From: Sacculina carcini | Lineage: Eukaryota; Arthropoda; Thecostraca; Sacculinidae | Assembly (NCBI GenBank): GCA_916048095.2 | Contig: OU696582.1 | Location: 118,501 to 182,500, forward strand | Direction: 5' to 3' | Length of the DNA: 64,000 nucleotides | Shown: piece by piece, positions 33,756 through 62,012 of the stretch | Numbering within the stretch: position 1 is the stretch's first letter | Layout of the letters: the number at the start of each line of letters is the position of its first letter | Made by a program: the position numbers and the translations under genes | The notes under the pieces: model-generated | Told to the model about the DNA's origin: nothing | What the model saw: only the letters and a program-made list of their open reading frames with translations | Database searches by the model: none

Positions 33756-36700
33756 AATACACCAATACACAATACCAATACACAAGCACAAACACACACA
33801 CACACGGATACATAGACAAATATATATCATCCCGGAATTCAAATAAAAACACTTTTCAAATAACAACTATTTCTAGACAAATTATCATTCGCTATAGAAA
33901 CTGAACTCAAGTGTAAATATATTGAGTCTCATGAAATATCACCGTGCATAAACAATTTATAATTATAGCATTTTGCGCAATACCACGCGTGTGTGTATGT
34001 GTGTGTGCAGGCAGGTGTATGTTCACCGAGCAGGTCGAGCTGATTGAACCAGTCGACCACGCGCACATTATCTGGCACGTGCATGCCAGATAATCTCTTT
34101 CTGCTGAAACGCATCAACACCTGACAGCATAATCAAGAAGTTCACTTAATCAAATTTAGGTGTTAAGAAAGTGTAAACTATATATTCAGTCTATTTCAAT
34201 ATAATAGTAAAAATAAATTTTTCAAAAATATATTTATGTTAATTTCATAAAGGAGTGGCAAAGTATGGCTACATTAAAAAATGAATAATGAATAATAATG
34301 ATAATAATTGAATAATAATTGAATAATGAATAATGAATGAATTTCGGAATATTTTTGAGAAAGCCGTATTAAAGTTATGACACTTGAGAATATATTTGTA
34401 AACTGTTATAATTACATGTGTCGATATTTTAATAGTTCTTGATTTTAGCCAGCATTTTGCACGATAATTTAATATTCTTGATTGAGCTGAGCTCGGCCTA
34501 CTTTCTGCTTGAGTCTGGCAAAAACTCGCAGGAAGATCTGGAGATAGTCTTCAGGAACGGAATTCGCCTCATAACCAGTAATTCCCAGACTGAACAAAAC
34601 GACTCCATCTTCTCCACACTCATCCATAAAAGACTTCTCATTCTGAAAAAAATGTATATTCAACAAATTATATAAAACCAATATTAATTCTACACCGCTG
34701 GATAATTTATTTGTATATTTCTGGCTTTCATCAAATTTAGACCGACATTTAGCATAAGAAAATGTTTACACGTTACATAAATTTGAGGTTAAATATATTT
34801 ATGAATAATATTTGTAAAAGGTCCCTAATTAAGTTAATATAATGATTATTAAGACAATTTGATTAACATTATCTGAGCTTTTGTTCTCCCCAAAATAAGT
34901 TTTGTTACAATTTTTAAGATTCTTGATGTTGTGTTTGTGGCGCACTTGAGACAAAGGCTGCGCAGGCCGACACTGTGGACAGCCGATCATTTGTACGTTG
35001 GGAGGTAGCAGTAGAGGTTGAGATGTGAAGAAATTCGACATCACTAGCACAACATCCACGTTATGAACCAGTCTAGCAACATCTGGCAGTCCTGGGTAAT
35101 ATTTCTGTATTTCCAGCCACACACACAAATTGCGCCTAAATTTTCAATATCCTTTCAATTGATGATATAATTTTATTTTCTCCCAAGTATTCTCTTTTTG
35201 AATATATAATGAGTGATTTTATTTGAATTTACATTTTCCTTAATATCCCGTTTCCAATCAATACTACTTAATAATCTGTAATATTTCACTCAGACACAAA
35301 AAAACGTTCAATTTTGTGTTTCCACGTTTCCTTTACTAAATATTTCACTGAATATTTTATCCTTAAATAATTTAATAAACTAAAATAAAACTTAAATGAA
35401 CTTAAATAAGCAAGCTAATCAATTTAATAAATTTAATCATGTAAATAAGCATACATAATTAAAAATTGATAGTTAAGAAAACAATTGTATGATAATTTGA
35501 AGAATCAAGACGACTCGATCTCCTGCCTGGATGTAGTAGTTGGCGATCGAGGTTTGTTTGGCGAGCAGAGCTTTGTGGACGAGTAGAGTGGCCGTGTTGT
35601 AGAGTCTCTGCCAGAACGTCATCTCAGGACCGAGATCTGACAGAAACGTGGTAACCACAGACGGCAGGTTGAGGGTCGACGTGAGCAAACTCTGAAAATC
35701 CAGATAATGCACGAATAGTCGCCGACAACGAAATTTCGAAATCAAACAGTCAAGAAATGAACATAATTTGAGAACAATTGAAATACTGGAAGACTGAAGA
35801 AACTGTCATGATCAGAACATCTTTCTGTCTCCAAGTGGCCTTGTCAACATTTGTGCTAGTTTGTTGGTTGTTTGAGAGCAAGAATTATGACCCCAGTAGA
35901 ACAACTCATGATCGGTTTATCATTTTCATTGGTGAGGCCGCTCTGTGTCAGATATCACCTCTCCTCCGCTGAAACTGAATCCCCAGAATCCGACGGTGGG
36001 CAGTTTGAGAGCAGCGGCCATCGCAAGACCACACTCATTGCCGATCAGATCCACCAGTGCCACACTGAAGTTCCTGCTGCTCAGCGAGTCCATCAGAGAG
36101 GTGTCGCCGAGCAGATTCGAGCAGTGCGCATGAGTGAGCACGTAGACGTCGGGGGGAACACGGTCGAGACGTCGTCTACGCTGCCACAACAGCTGGGTGG
36201 GGATCTGGAAGATGCCCTGCTGGTTGAAGTAGGGAGAGCTGGACAGAGAAGATGTGTTCACTCGACGATCAACAACCTCCACGGACGATTTCACAGGAAT
36301 AGTGGATTTGCTATTCAGCCATCTGCCGAATGAAAGCATGTATGAGATGAATATCATATGTGAGAACAGCTACACTATGGTGAACTACTGTGTTGATGTA
36401 TCAATTAATGTAATTGATTAATTAATACGTTAAAATAACGATGAAGAATTTAAAATATTTAAATTCAATTTCAAATTATAATAATCCATGTGAATTCACA
36501 AAAATACAATCGTTTTTCAGTTTGCTTCGAGTTTTTGGCAGCAAAAAATCTGGAAAACTTGCCTTTATTTCGATATATAGCGACACTTGTATATATACAA
36601 GCCAGATATACACACATGAATCATGAATTATAGGCAATAAACTATGAAATATGAACAATACACACCACACACACATACATGTGGGCTACACCGACATGTT

Positions 36701-36903
36701 GGTGCGTGAGTCAAGCGTGTATCGTACCGAATTTGCGTGACCTGATGACCTTGTGTCACCAGGTGTTCTCCCAGCGATCGCAGTGACATCTCATGACTGC
36801 CGGCGAAGATGGGATGCAGAATGAGGATGTTGTAGGACACACAGCAATGCCAGATTGAAGACAACGTCAGCAAGAAGGTGGTTGAACGCAGGGTGGGGAT
36901 CAT
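32492..36903 (-). CDS. UGT: UDP-glucuronosyltransferase (UGT, GT1 family), ER type I membrane enzyme (9 exons)
   Basis: Minus-strand exons 36903-36728, 36322-35959, 35691-about 35527, 35104-34946, 34642-34502, 34120-34027, 33699-33619, 33208-33070 and 32789-32492 give about 538 aa in frame, normal for UGTs. Signal peptide, then NILILHPIFAGSHEMSL with the catalytic-type His (about residue 37); NFSVALVDLIGNECGLAMA with the Asp partner; YYPGLPDVARL; GEDGVVLFSLG; the nucleotide-sugar signature WFNQLDLLG..RLFISHCGMNGVMEAVYHGVP..FGDQGDN; a C-terminal membrane helix (LLDVMLVFLAAFLLLVYIL) and a polar tail. UGTs conjugate hexuronate or hexose to small lipophilic compounds in the ER lumen. Oddities: WFNQ for WxPQ and HCG for HGG in the signature. 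The exon 3 donor is uncertain (GC at 35526, or GT with end 35515). Confidence 0.92.
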
Positions 36904-36909
36904 TACGAA

Positions 36910-37505
36910 TGCACGTTGGACGATTTAGTGCTGGCTTATCGCATACAAATACAATAAATGCCTGTGTGAGCTTGAATGTCTAAAAGGCTAAGAAATGAGA
37001 TAAAAAAAGTCGCAACAAATCTCAACGCCGAAATTCTTGACAAAACTGAACAAAATATTTATAAATATGACTAGACAAGTTCAATTATTTGTATTTTGTA
37101 AAGTATTCAAATGATATTTAAATAAAATAAAAACAGGACAAATATACCATAATACATATTAATATTCTATATAGATAACGAATAGCAGAATTGCTTATTC
37201 AAAATTCAAATTATTTTTGCATTGAATGACTTTTTTGCACAAAAAAACTAAATTCTTACCTACAAAATATGATAAATTAAATGATATATTTTGCTACGCT
37301 CACGTGCCCAAGTAATCGTTGCACCGCAAGAAAAATCAATTTGTTTCGTGATGAACCATTTGTTAGTTTAAAAAAGCACAACAATAATATCTGCAGTACA
37401 CTGGCTTACACAGTACACAACACAGCTTACACAGCTCACTTCACTTCACTTCACTTCACTTCACGACAACACTCACACTGTTTCGTCTCTTCACAAATGC
37501 ACTTC
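36910..37505. other. 5' flank of UGT, no gene seen
   Basis: AT-rich DNA; a (TTCAC)n run at 37438-37463. Confidence 0.5.
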
Positions 37506-37509
37506 TCCG

Positions 37510-37858
37510 AGACAACACACACACACACACACACACACAAACTGAACATCTCACACACTCACACCATATATGCTGCCAATCTGAGTTCTACACTTCGTGT
37601 GCATGTTTGTGTGTGTATGTATGTGTTTGTGTGTGTGTTTGTATCTACTGGTTCTTCACCTACGTATCCAGCAAGACTGATACAAACACGTGTGTGTGTG
37701 TGTGTTGCTCTGTGCATGTTTGTATAGAGTTTGGTGCATACACTCTATGTTGCGTGTGTGTGTGTGTGTGTGTGTGTGTTAGCCGCAGGCACTAGGTCAA
37801 CATACACACACACTCGTATGCGCGTGCAAGCAGCACACACACACACAACCACACACAA

Positions 37859-37906
<48 letters not shown>

Positions 37907-38119
37907 ACTACTAGCGATCATATATACAGGTAAACAAAGTGATAATTTCGTACAATTTATTAGACAATTTGCCTTGTTTAAGTGCTAAATTAACTATATT
38001 GTCTCTTGTTCTCTTCCAAATATCCATCCAACTGAGGTAATAATAGATATGTTATATGTGTTATATGTGTGCTATATATGTTATTACTAGATATTAATGT
38101 GAATCAGTGTGTGTGTGTC

Positions 38120-38193
<74 letters not shown>

Positions 38194-38610
38194 AGTGTGT
38201 GTGAGTGTGTGTGTGTGTGTCAGTGTGAGCGTGTGTGTGTGTGAGTGTATGTGTCAGTGTGAGTGTGTGTGTGTGTGTGTGTCAATGTGAGTGTGTGTGT
38301 GTGTGTCAGTGTGAGTGTGTGTGTGCGTGTGTGTGTGTGTGTGGCGTTACTCCGGAAATACGCTTGACTTTGTCATGCAGAGTAAGCACATTACGAAAAT
38401 GTCCGTTATGTTTCTACACTCTTTCTCTTCTGCTCTTAACTCTCTCTCTCTCTCTCTTTCAACACAATTCTTGATTGTGTGAGTGTATATGTGTATATGT
38501 GTGTATCAGTGTATGTGTTTGTATGTGTGTATGTGTTTGTGTGCGTGTGTGTATCAGTGTATGTGTGTGTATAAGTGTATGTGTTTGTATGTGTGCATGT
38601 GTGTGTATGT
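37510..38610. repeat. Dense microsatellite cluster (CA)n, (TG)n, (GTGA)n
   Basis: (CA)n at 37515-37543 and 37833-37902; (TG)n at 37690-37780 and 38107-38342 with CAGTG/GAGTG interruptions; TG/TATG repeats at 38478-38610. Open frames across it are artefacts. Confidence 0.97.
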
Positions 38611-38614
38611 TGTC

Positions 38615-38900
38615 ACACTTACTGACCTAGACAATTCGCCATACATTCCTTGAACAAGCACAAACACATACAAACACACACACATACACACACATACAGA
38701 AAACTATATACAGAAAGCTTGACAATTTCAAGATGAACAATTCCTTTCTGTTGAATATATTTTGTTGCATGCAATTGAAAAGAAAGAAATATGTTAGTGC
38801 GGTGACAGAATTTTGAAGTTATTTCACACGGAGCGTTCTAGAAAACAGTGTGGCTGACAGTGACTTCAACTGCGAACAACAAGCTAACACCTAGCGTGTC
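38615..38900. other. No feature seen
   Basis: A short (CA)n at 38670-38700, otherwise unique AT-rich DNA. Confidence 0.4.
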
Positions 38901-38908
38901 TACTAGAG

Positions 38909-39230
38909 CAGTGGTCCCCAACCCCCGGGCCGAGGTCCGGTACCGGTCCGTGGGTCGTTTGGTGCCGGGCCGCACAGAAATAATAAATGACTTACATTAC
39001 TTCCGTTTTATTGATTTCGGATTGATTTTTTATTGATTTCCGTTTTAACGATGTTTTATTTTGAAAAATTACCCGATTCTCTGTAACATCCGTCTATGTC
39101 ACTTTTGTTTTCATGCAGGTCATATCATGTTATTTTGTTGTATTTATGCGCCACACCTCAAAGGCCGGTCCCTGAAAATATTGTCTGACATTAAACCGGT
39201 CCGTGGCGCAAAAAAGGTTGGGGACCGCTG
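38909..39230. mobile_element. hAT-type MITE (322 bp) with perfect 8-bp target-site duplication
   Basis: Terminal inverted repeats CAGTGGTCCCCAACC (left) and GGTTGGGGACCGCTG (right; one mismatch in 15). Flanked by an exact 8-bp direct repeat TACTAGAG at 38901-38908 and 39231-39238, the hAT signature. Subterminal GGTCCG/ACCGG motifs occur at both ends. No transposase ORF, so it is non-autonomous. The CAGTGGTCCCCAACC end is of the hAT-Charlie type known from vertebrate genomes. The perfect target duplication implies a fairly recent insertion. Confidence 0.93.
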
Positions 39231-39244
39231 TACTAGAGTTTAGT

Positions 39245-41035
39245 CTACAAAACTGTGGTGTGATCGTGTGCAGTGTGGATCGTGTGCAGTGTGGATCGTG
39301 TGCAGTCGTGTTCAAAGTGTGGTAGGGTTGTGACGTCTTGTAGGCGTGCGTGGGGCGGTGATGCCCACACGTGCCTGTCTAATATATCTTAGTTTTTTTA
39401 ATTTTGGTTACAAAAACACAAATGTGTAAAATTAAAACAGTTTAATTATATCATAGATGCGCAATGTTTTAAAATTATATATATTAAATATTAAAAATGA
39501 TCAGATTGTTATTAAATCCACAAAAAACGTTCTCAAAAGAAATTATCGCTTGAAGATTAACAAACAATTATTATAGATCAAAAATTCAATATGAGAATTG
39601 GAAATCATTATTGATATAAACATTGAGATTTGTTCACAATTTATTGCAGTAATTTTGCCTGTATTATCAACAATAAGTTGTATGATTCATAAGTTCAAGC
39701 ACAATGCGTGTCACTCAAGTCGCTATCATGTAATTTCCCACGAGTAAAACTCAAAATCCACCTGATGAAACCCGCTGTTCATTATCAACATGCATGCGGT
39801 CGCGATCGTCGGATTGGCAGTGCTCCGCTCTATCCATTTCATTCACTGATTCTAATAATAATATTAATACTGATAATAACATGCCAGCTAGTGAAGCCGT
39901 GACTCAAATGTTCCAAGTTGCCGTCCACCAATATCGTAATCTGAAGCGTTCCTAGTGATGTCCCCTTTCATCAGCCACTGGGTCTTGTAAATGTTTATTT
40001 GGTGCCAAAATTGACACAACCAGCGTATAACATTCAAACACACGATATACATATGTCTATCCATATATTTCTCGACGTGCAATAAAATTTGTACAAACAA
40101 TAAAAAACTCCCAAACGTGATAAAGCACATCTGAAATACACTACTGACACACAAACACTAACATACACACTGACAAACAAACACACACACACTGACACAC
40201 AAACACTAGCATACATACTCAAGGAGATGATATGGAGATGGCGTAACGTGCAGACACCAGAACAGTCAACACTCGGGGCTCCCCCCGCCACCCCAGAACC
40301 GGGAACCACTGCTCTGGTGTCTCACGCATGATATTGAAATGTATCATAAAGTAGCGCATAAAGTAGCGTAAGTGTCCGGGAGACCGAGGAGCTGCTTGTA
40401 ACTGCGGTTCACCAAAGTCCTACCTCTATTATAATGGTACTTTATTTGTAATGAGGGCTCCAATTATTGCCTTCGACGAGGGGGAAATAAGACCATGTAA
40501 CCACTCTGACACACACGCACACACTTCTATAGCCCTGAATATAATAGAAAGAGACACGTGCTTCTCCACCAGCTCTAGCGAGGAGGACGAAACAATAAAT
40601 AATAATTTCGGTATAAAACTGATTGAGCGGGTAACAATTAACATCACGTCAACAAAAACAACAAGAACAGAATAAGAGAGACAGAGAGAGAGAGAAAAAG
40701 AGCAATTAGCATGAAACACAGCGATATAGTAATTATTTCCGACGCCTGTGCCAACAACAAACCAGGAAACATACATATCGCACTGACACACGCGCATACA
40801 CATACATATATACACATACATATATACACACAAACACACACACGTACTAATTTAAACAGGACAATGGAGAGCGAAAAATCAGCCAGAGTATATGAAACGC
40901 CAGCTCAGGGAAGACATCAATACTAAGGTATATTTTCACTCTCTCACACACACATGCACAGTATCTAACCTTGATACAACATTAAATACGACAAGATGAT
41001 ACGATACGATATGATGCGTTTACAGTAACAACCAA
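39245..41035. other. No gene seen
   Basis: Contains a tandem GTGTGCAGTGTGGATC (39267-39305), AT-rich DNA to 39880, (CA)n-rich segments (40140-40210, 40795-40845) and a GA-rich run at 40676-40700. A terminus-like 'GGGAACCACTG' at 40301-40311 resembles the right end of another hAT element; a left end was not found. Confidence 0.45.
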
Positions 41036-41288
41036 CAGCCACACACATACACACACACACTAACAGACAGACATACACAAACACACACAGACAGACAGAC
41101 ACAAACACACAAACACATACGAAGGAGTCCATAGTGTGTCTGAATAGAATTATCATGTAGCACAAACAGTTAAATAGAAGATCAAACAAACAACAACTGC
41201 AAAAAACTGAGTGTAAATTGAACTGCACAAAATAATCATAGACAAATAAACACACTAACACCGACACACACACACACTCACTCACACT

Positions 41289-41345
<57 letters not shown>
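41036..41345. repeat. (CA)n microsatellites
   Basis: CA and CAGA repeats at 41040-41120 and a pure (CA)n at 41262-41345. Confidence 0.95.
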
Positions 41346-41347
<2 letters not shown>

Positions 41348-41526
41348 ACTAACAGTCACACACTGAAACACACACGCGAGCTAACATGGAAAATTTGTGA
41401 CTAGAAAAATACGAGTCTCGCAAGAGAGACGGCCAGTGTTGATAAATTAATCACTCCAACATGAACTATCACCACCACAGTCACCAGAGATATGTGTGTG
41501 TTTGTGTGTGTGTCAATGATAGGCAA

Positions 41527-48047
<6,521 letters not shown>

Positions 48048-48049
48048 TG

Positions 48050-48180
48050 AAAAGCACGCACATATTACCGACTGCCCGCTTCAAAACGGCTCACGCACGC
48101 GCACGCACACGACAGAAGCCCCGTCTCCCGCACACTGACACAACGCACGCACACATGCGCATACACAACCGACGAACAGG

Positions 48181-48211
<31 letters not shown>

Positions 48212-50275
48212 GCGCCTTCCAATGTGTGGCTGCGAACGGTTGATAAGAATCTGAACGCCTCGGGCGAAAGGTAATGGGGATCGGGAGTGGCGCCAGTGTC
48301 CGTCCACGGTCGTCCTTCTCTGTGTGTGTATGTGTGTCCCGCCATAGTATCGCGCAGAGGCAAACTCAGTATGCAGTAATTTGGGAGCTGATTCCGACAC
48401 TAAAATTGCACACAATTTTACACTAACTTCCCGACATTAAATTTGCATTTAATTGGGCCGTGGTATAACCCCAAAAAACAAAACTTTTTCATGAATATAT
48501 TTTATTATATAGCAACATTATTTGAAGTCATGTATTTAATCTTATTGTATTTATCTAAATATTTCTTGTGTAATATTTTGTGTCTAAATCTAGTGTATCG
48601 ATTTCTTGAAATGTTCGTTCATGAAGAAAAATTGATGATCAAACAGTGACTGATGATGTTGTTAATAATAAAAATATTTACCATTATTTAAACCCATTTA
48701 TATTTTGAACTATCTGAATATTAAATTAAGTTGTGTATATATGTTAATTCATATACTTCTGCCCCGACGCAAAATAATACTCGAATCGCCCCTGTTTCCG
48801 CTTGAAAACCACATCAGGCTTTTGCTAACACGCATTCCATGTCAGCAAGCGCTAAAACGTCTATAAAAGAATGCCATTAGTTTGTTCCTACCATCGCGCG
48901 TGTGCGTGTGCGTGCGTGTGTATGTAAGTGTGCGTGTGTATGCTGGTGCATGTGCCCTATATGGAATCAGTCGGCTTGTGCTACCTTGAAATAATTCAAT
49001 TTTATACCACAATTCAGTCTAAAAACAAATAATAATATATTTCCCTCTCGATAAATTGAAGCAAATCGTTTTTGAAATACGCTCTTAACTTATCCCTCAT
49101 TATTTTTTATTTTTGTGAGGCTCATTGAACATTTACATCACAAAAAAAGGCTAAATGTATTTCAATTTTTGAGATAGAGAAAATACATTATTGATAAACT
49201 TGAGAAATGAAACTAATGAAAGTGAACCGTTTCATCAGTGACAGCTAGCGACCTCTATATTCAAATCATGTTGTTCCAGTACCTGACATCTATAGCCAAA
49301 TCATTTCCACAATAATAAGATATACATAGACGCCAAAGGTAGTGATACAAATTTATGAAAAATATATAAAACTTAGTTTAAAATCACAATCATAACATTT
49401 TTTATTCAAATAAAACTGGCAAGGAACATTAATTATATACCAGTCTATTTGCATCTATTTTTCACAAAGCAAGCTCTGTAAAGTGCTGCCACCTACAATG
49501 ATAGAATGTTCCAGAAGATCTCGAAACTTTGGCCATGTTTCCAGAGTTGTTTGCTCCCTACCGCTTCTGTTGAAAAATCAACGAAATGAATTAAACTTTA
49601 TTCTAAATGTCGATGTCTAGACATTTTCACTTCAGGATCGAATAATTAAATCCCTCGCCAAAACGGTGTAGTAATATAATGCTTTCTCGTAATAGGAAAC
49701 CCGCTCATATTATCAGACGAAGTAGGAATTAAGATATATTATCCATGAATTAATACACTTGCATACCAGCATTGAGTGGATTGTTACACTTGAATACCAG
49801 CATGCCTTTGCAAACTTTTCACCATTTTTTGCGTGTTGCGTTTGCAAAGCCAAATTGCGCTGTGGATTTGCTCGAATGCAATTTTCATTGGCATTTTTTC
49901 GCGCATCATGTATCACTAGCAAAGTTACCATCGCATAGCATCGTACATCTCGATAAACACCGCACCGCAGGCTCTGCAGGCAAATGTGTCCTTTGTTTGA
50001 CCTGTGTGCGTGTGTGTGTGTGTGTGTGTTTGTATGTGTGTGTATGTGCCTATGACGTCTATGGTGGCACCACTTTATCCACGTATGCGTTTCGCTGATT
50101 TGTTCATTGAACAATCTAAAATGAATTAGGTTTAATGTAAATTTTTGCTTTTCTTCGATATAAATTCATTTTGAAATAGGAAAATGATAAAAAAAAGGCT
50201 GAATATTTCTGAGAAATGTAAACGCTAAATTAAGGTTCAGCCAAATAGAAATGCCTCGTCAGTGGGCGGAGCTTA
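48050..50275. other. Divergent intergenic region between SMAD (-) and MNK (+)
   Basis: Starts with (CA)n/(CACG)n at 48080-48212, upstream of the SMAD start, then AT-rich DNA, a (TG)n at 48897-48940 and another at 50006-50046. No ORF with a recognisable domain. Confidence 0.5.
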
Positions 50276-50533
50276 TTTGTTGGTGGCTGCCGTTGTGGGG
50301 ATGGGAGTGTATCATGCTATGACGCGTCTCAACACATCCAGACATAATACGCAGTTGGAAACCAGTCGTTGGCGTGTTGTGGTGTGACTTCGTTGCGGAG
50401 CTTGGTCATTCTAGCTCTGGAGGTTGTCGTGGGAGGTCGTGGATTGTGAGCGTGCTGGTATCCAACTCAGGCTGTGAAATTATATCTTTTTGTAATATCT
50501 GCTCGTCCAATCTGCACATCGTCCAGCTCCAAT
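50276..50533 (+). promoter_or_regulatory. Probable promoter / 5'UTR of MNK
   Basis: A GC-box-like GTGGGCGGAGC at 50262-50272 is followed by a less AT-rich 260-bp stretch ending in the short first coding exon. Inferred from position and composition; the transcription start is not visible. Confidence 0.35.
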
Positions 50534-58928
<8,395 letters not shown>

Positions 58929-58929
58929 C

Positions 58930-59118
58930 AGCCTCGTCCAGTCCATGAACAAGAACCAATGAGCTGTCCGTGTCCACTGGTTCAAGTTCAGTATATATGT
59001 GTGTGTTTGTGTTTTGGTTCAGTGGATGAGGTCTTATTGAGGTTAATTGTTCATGAGATCTTCATCTCCAATTTGTCTTGACTTTGGTTGTTTGTTTGTC
59101 TTGAGGTTTCCCTATACC

Positions 59119-59161
<43 letters not shown>

Positions 59162-59705
59162 TGTTTGTGTAATTAGTGTACACAGTGAAATCGTACACGC
59201 AGTAATTCATGCGGTCCCCCATTGGGTCGTTGTTATGTACAAAATGTCTACTACATATATAAATATGTCTGCTTGTGTTTCTATGTGTGCTGTTTGGTCC
59301 AGCGTTAAAATTACCTCTCCTGAATATGTGTCAGTGTCATGTCAGTGTGTCATGTCAGTGTCCGTGTCAGTGTCATGTCAGTGTCCGTGTCAGTGTGGCA
59401 TGGAGTCTCGTGCTATTTGGTGCCATTCTGGCCAGTATATGTGGGGGAAGGTGGGTGCGTTTGTCTGATTATCCGCGTAGACACGCAGGAAAGCAAGACT
59501 GAGAGCCTCCAAGTCTCACTGGTGTGTGTGTGTGTGTGTGTGTGTGTGTTGAGCTGTTTTTTATCAGCCGTTTGTTATAAATGGTCTCAGGTTATCTCAC
59601 TTCTGGCTTGTCGAAATTTGCGTGCAAGTGTCAGTGTGTGTTGCGCTCCTGTTTAGGCTGTGATCATTGACAGGAGCGGTCTGAGCTCGTATTTTGGTCC
59701 AGTTC

Positions 59706-59743
<38 letters not shown>

Positions 59744-61840
59744 ATACAGCGCGTTTCGTCCCGCTAAAATTCAACCAATAAGCCAAAAATAATATGCGCG
59801 AACGGACTTTGTCTTGCGTGTGTGTTTGTGATGTTGGAGAAATCTATCGGAACTGTATTGTTTATTATTTACTTGTCAATTGTAAGGCCTCCCAATCTAT
59901 GTTTGTTTGTATGTTTGTGTGTGTTTTGTTGTTTGTGTTAACGTGCTCAACAAGTGCGGTCTTCTCAAGCGTACTTCTATATTGACAAATTGTTTGCGTG
60001 TCGGTGTGTGTGTGTGTGTGTGACTGCGTTGTGTTATTATTTTGAAAGTGATTTTCGCATTGTTCAGTGCGGCTTTTTATAAAATCTATTATATTATTGT
60101 TCAAAATAGGGCGTGGAGCAGATCCGCACGCTTCTTCTCATTCACACGGATGCCATATTTTTGCCTCAGCAGTTGGCTTGAGCTAGTCACTTCCTGTCTC
60201 CCTACAACACATAGCATTACCACCGACCCAATTTCAGAAACAGAAATTTCCTCTGTGTCTCTCCGTTCGTACTTTTTTGCTAAATAAATGAAAAAAAGCA
60301 ATTTTGTTCGTTTTTTTTTGCTGATGAAACGCTTAAATTTCGATACGTACAGCCGTCGCTTTGACAATTTATCAAGATCACTCGGTCACTCACACAGTCA
60401 CAGTGTGTGTGTGTATGTATGTGTGTGTGTGTGTGTGTGTGTGTATGTGACGACCAACCAGAAACTGTCACTCGACAAGCAGATCTATCACAGCTCTTGG
60501 GCTTCAACTCTCAGGAAACACGCATCACAACTCAGACGCAGTAAATATATCAATGTATGTATTTTCAACCTGTTCGTCACACGGGCGTAGGTCCTGGGGG
60601 TATGTCCCCCAGTCAAATTGGCCAGGGGGTTGAAAGTGTAATTTTAAGCCCCGATAATTCTGCTGATATCAGTTTATTGGGTATATTTCATTGAGGTAGG
60701 TGAATTGTAATTGAATAGGCTGAAACTAGTTGAGGGACCTATGCAATTGACCAATTGAGTCCAGTTTGAACACTAATGCTGTCATCACTATGGCTGTCAT
60801 CCCCCGATATTCGGCCACGACATAAGAAACGTGTTTGTTTTACGTTGCTTATTTCAGTGTTCTACGAGTTGCGTAGTTGCGAAATCAACCGTAAAATGCC
60901 TGCATCTGGATTTGGCCCCTGCTTCGGGTTTATACACACACACACACACACACACATACACATACAAACACGTATAATGATGAAAAGTCACATTGGCTGA
61001 CTCATTTCTGCTTTATTTCGCCATCTGTGAAAAGGTGCGCACTGCGTAATTATCAAACGTTAGGCCCAACTCTGACACACACACACACACACACACATAC
61101 CGACATGCGTTGTTTTGTGGTTGACACACACACACATACACACACACACACACCTGTGTGTGGTGATGCAGTCCTATGACACACAGACATACACACACAC
61201 ATGCGCACATGCGTACATACAAGTAGAGGCAAGTTGAGTCATACAGCATTGTGCAGGTTATGCTGCTGTCCTGTGTGCTTGTGAAGCGACCAGCGTCATT
61301 GCTAGCAGGTTTCCAGGAAGAAGATAGTCAACTGAGAACGAGCCAGTCAAATGACGTGATGCACATGACATTGAGTATTAACTGCCATCACATTTCATCT
61401 GCACCAGCAATGATATGTTCATCTGTTCTCAGTACAGAAACGTGCGTGCGCGACTGCTTCCCAGAAAAGTCGCGCCATGACGTTATATTCAACTGTATTA
61501 TTTGATTTTTTGATACGATTCTGCTGCGTTCACATATGAGGAAGATAGTGTGAATTGCCCACGTCTCTAACAGTGCTTTAACAGTTTGTATGTTCTACTC
61601 AAAATGATTTTCAATAAATGCTGGCGTTGATTATAGTTAGTTTGGTTGTGTGGCCTCATCTAACTTGTTATTTGGACAATGACAGCTGGCGCATCTGAAA
61701 GTTCTAGAACATCGTCGAAGCTTGGCTGTGTGTGTGTGTGTGTGTGTGTTTGTTTGTGTGTGTGTCGTGACGTTCCTAGCAGATCGGTGATTAATGGTCT
61801 GCTAGTGAAATGTTCATAGATAGAGAAGATGACATAGAAT
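58930..61840. other. 3' flank of MNK; no further gene supported
   Basis: Holds (CA)n at 59121-59160, a (TCAGTG/TCCGTG)n run at 59333-59398, (TG)n at 59521-59548, 59707-59738 and 60006-60021, and (CA) runs at 60941-60965 and 61076-61155. AATAAA at 60283 is a distant candidate poly(A) signal. Open frames are short and featureless. Confidence 0.5.
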
Positions 61841-61844
61841 AGCT

Positions 61845-62012
61845 GCCAATACAGTGGATAATAATATTATTAGAATAACTGCCAATACAGCGGATAATAA
61901 TAATATTAGAATAACTGCCAATACAGCGGATAATAATAATATTAGAATAACTGCCAATACAGCGGATAATAATAATATTAGAATAACTGCCAATACAGCG
62001 GATAATAATAGC
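61845..62012. repeat. 36-bp minisatellite, about 4.5 units
   Basis: Unit ATAATAATAATATTAGAATA + ACTGCCAATACAGCGG repeated with almost no change. As 36 is a multiple of 3, frames read through on both strands; not coding evidence. Confidence 0.95.
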
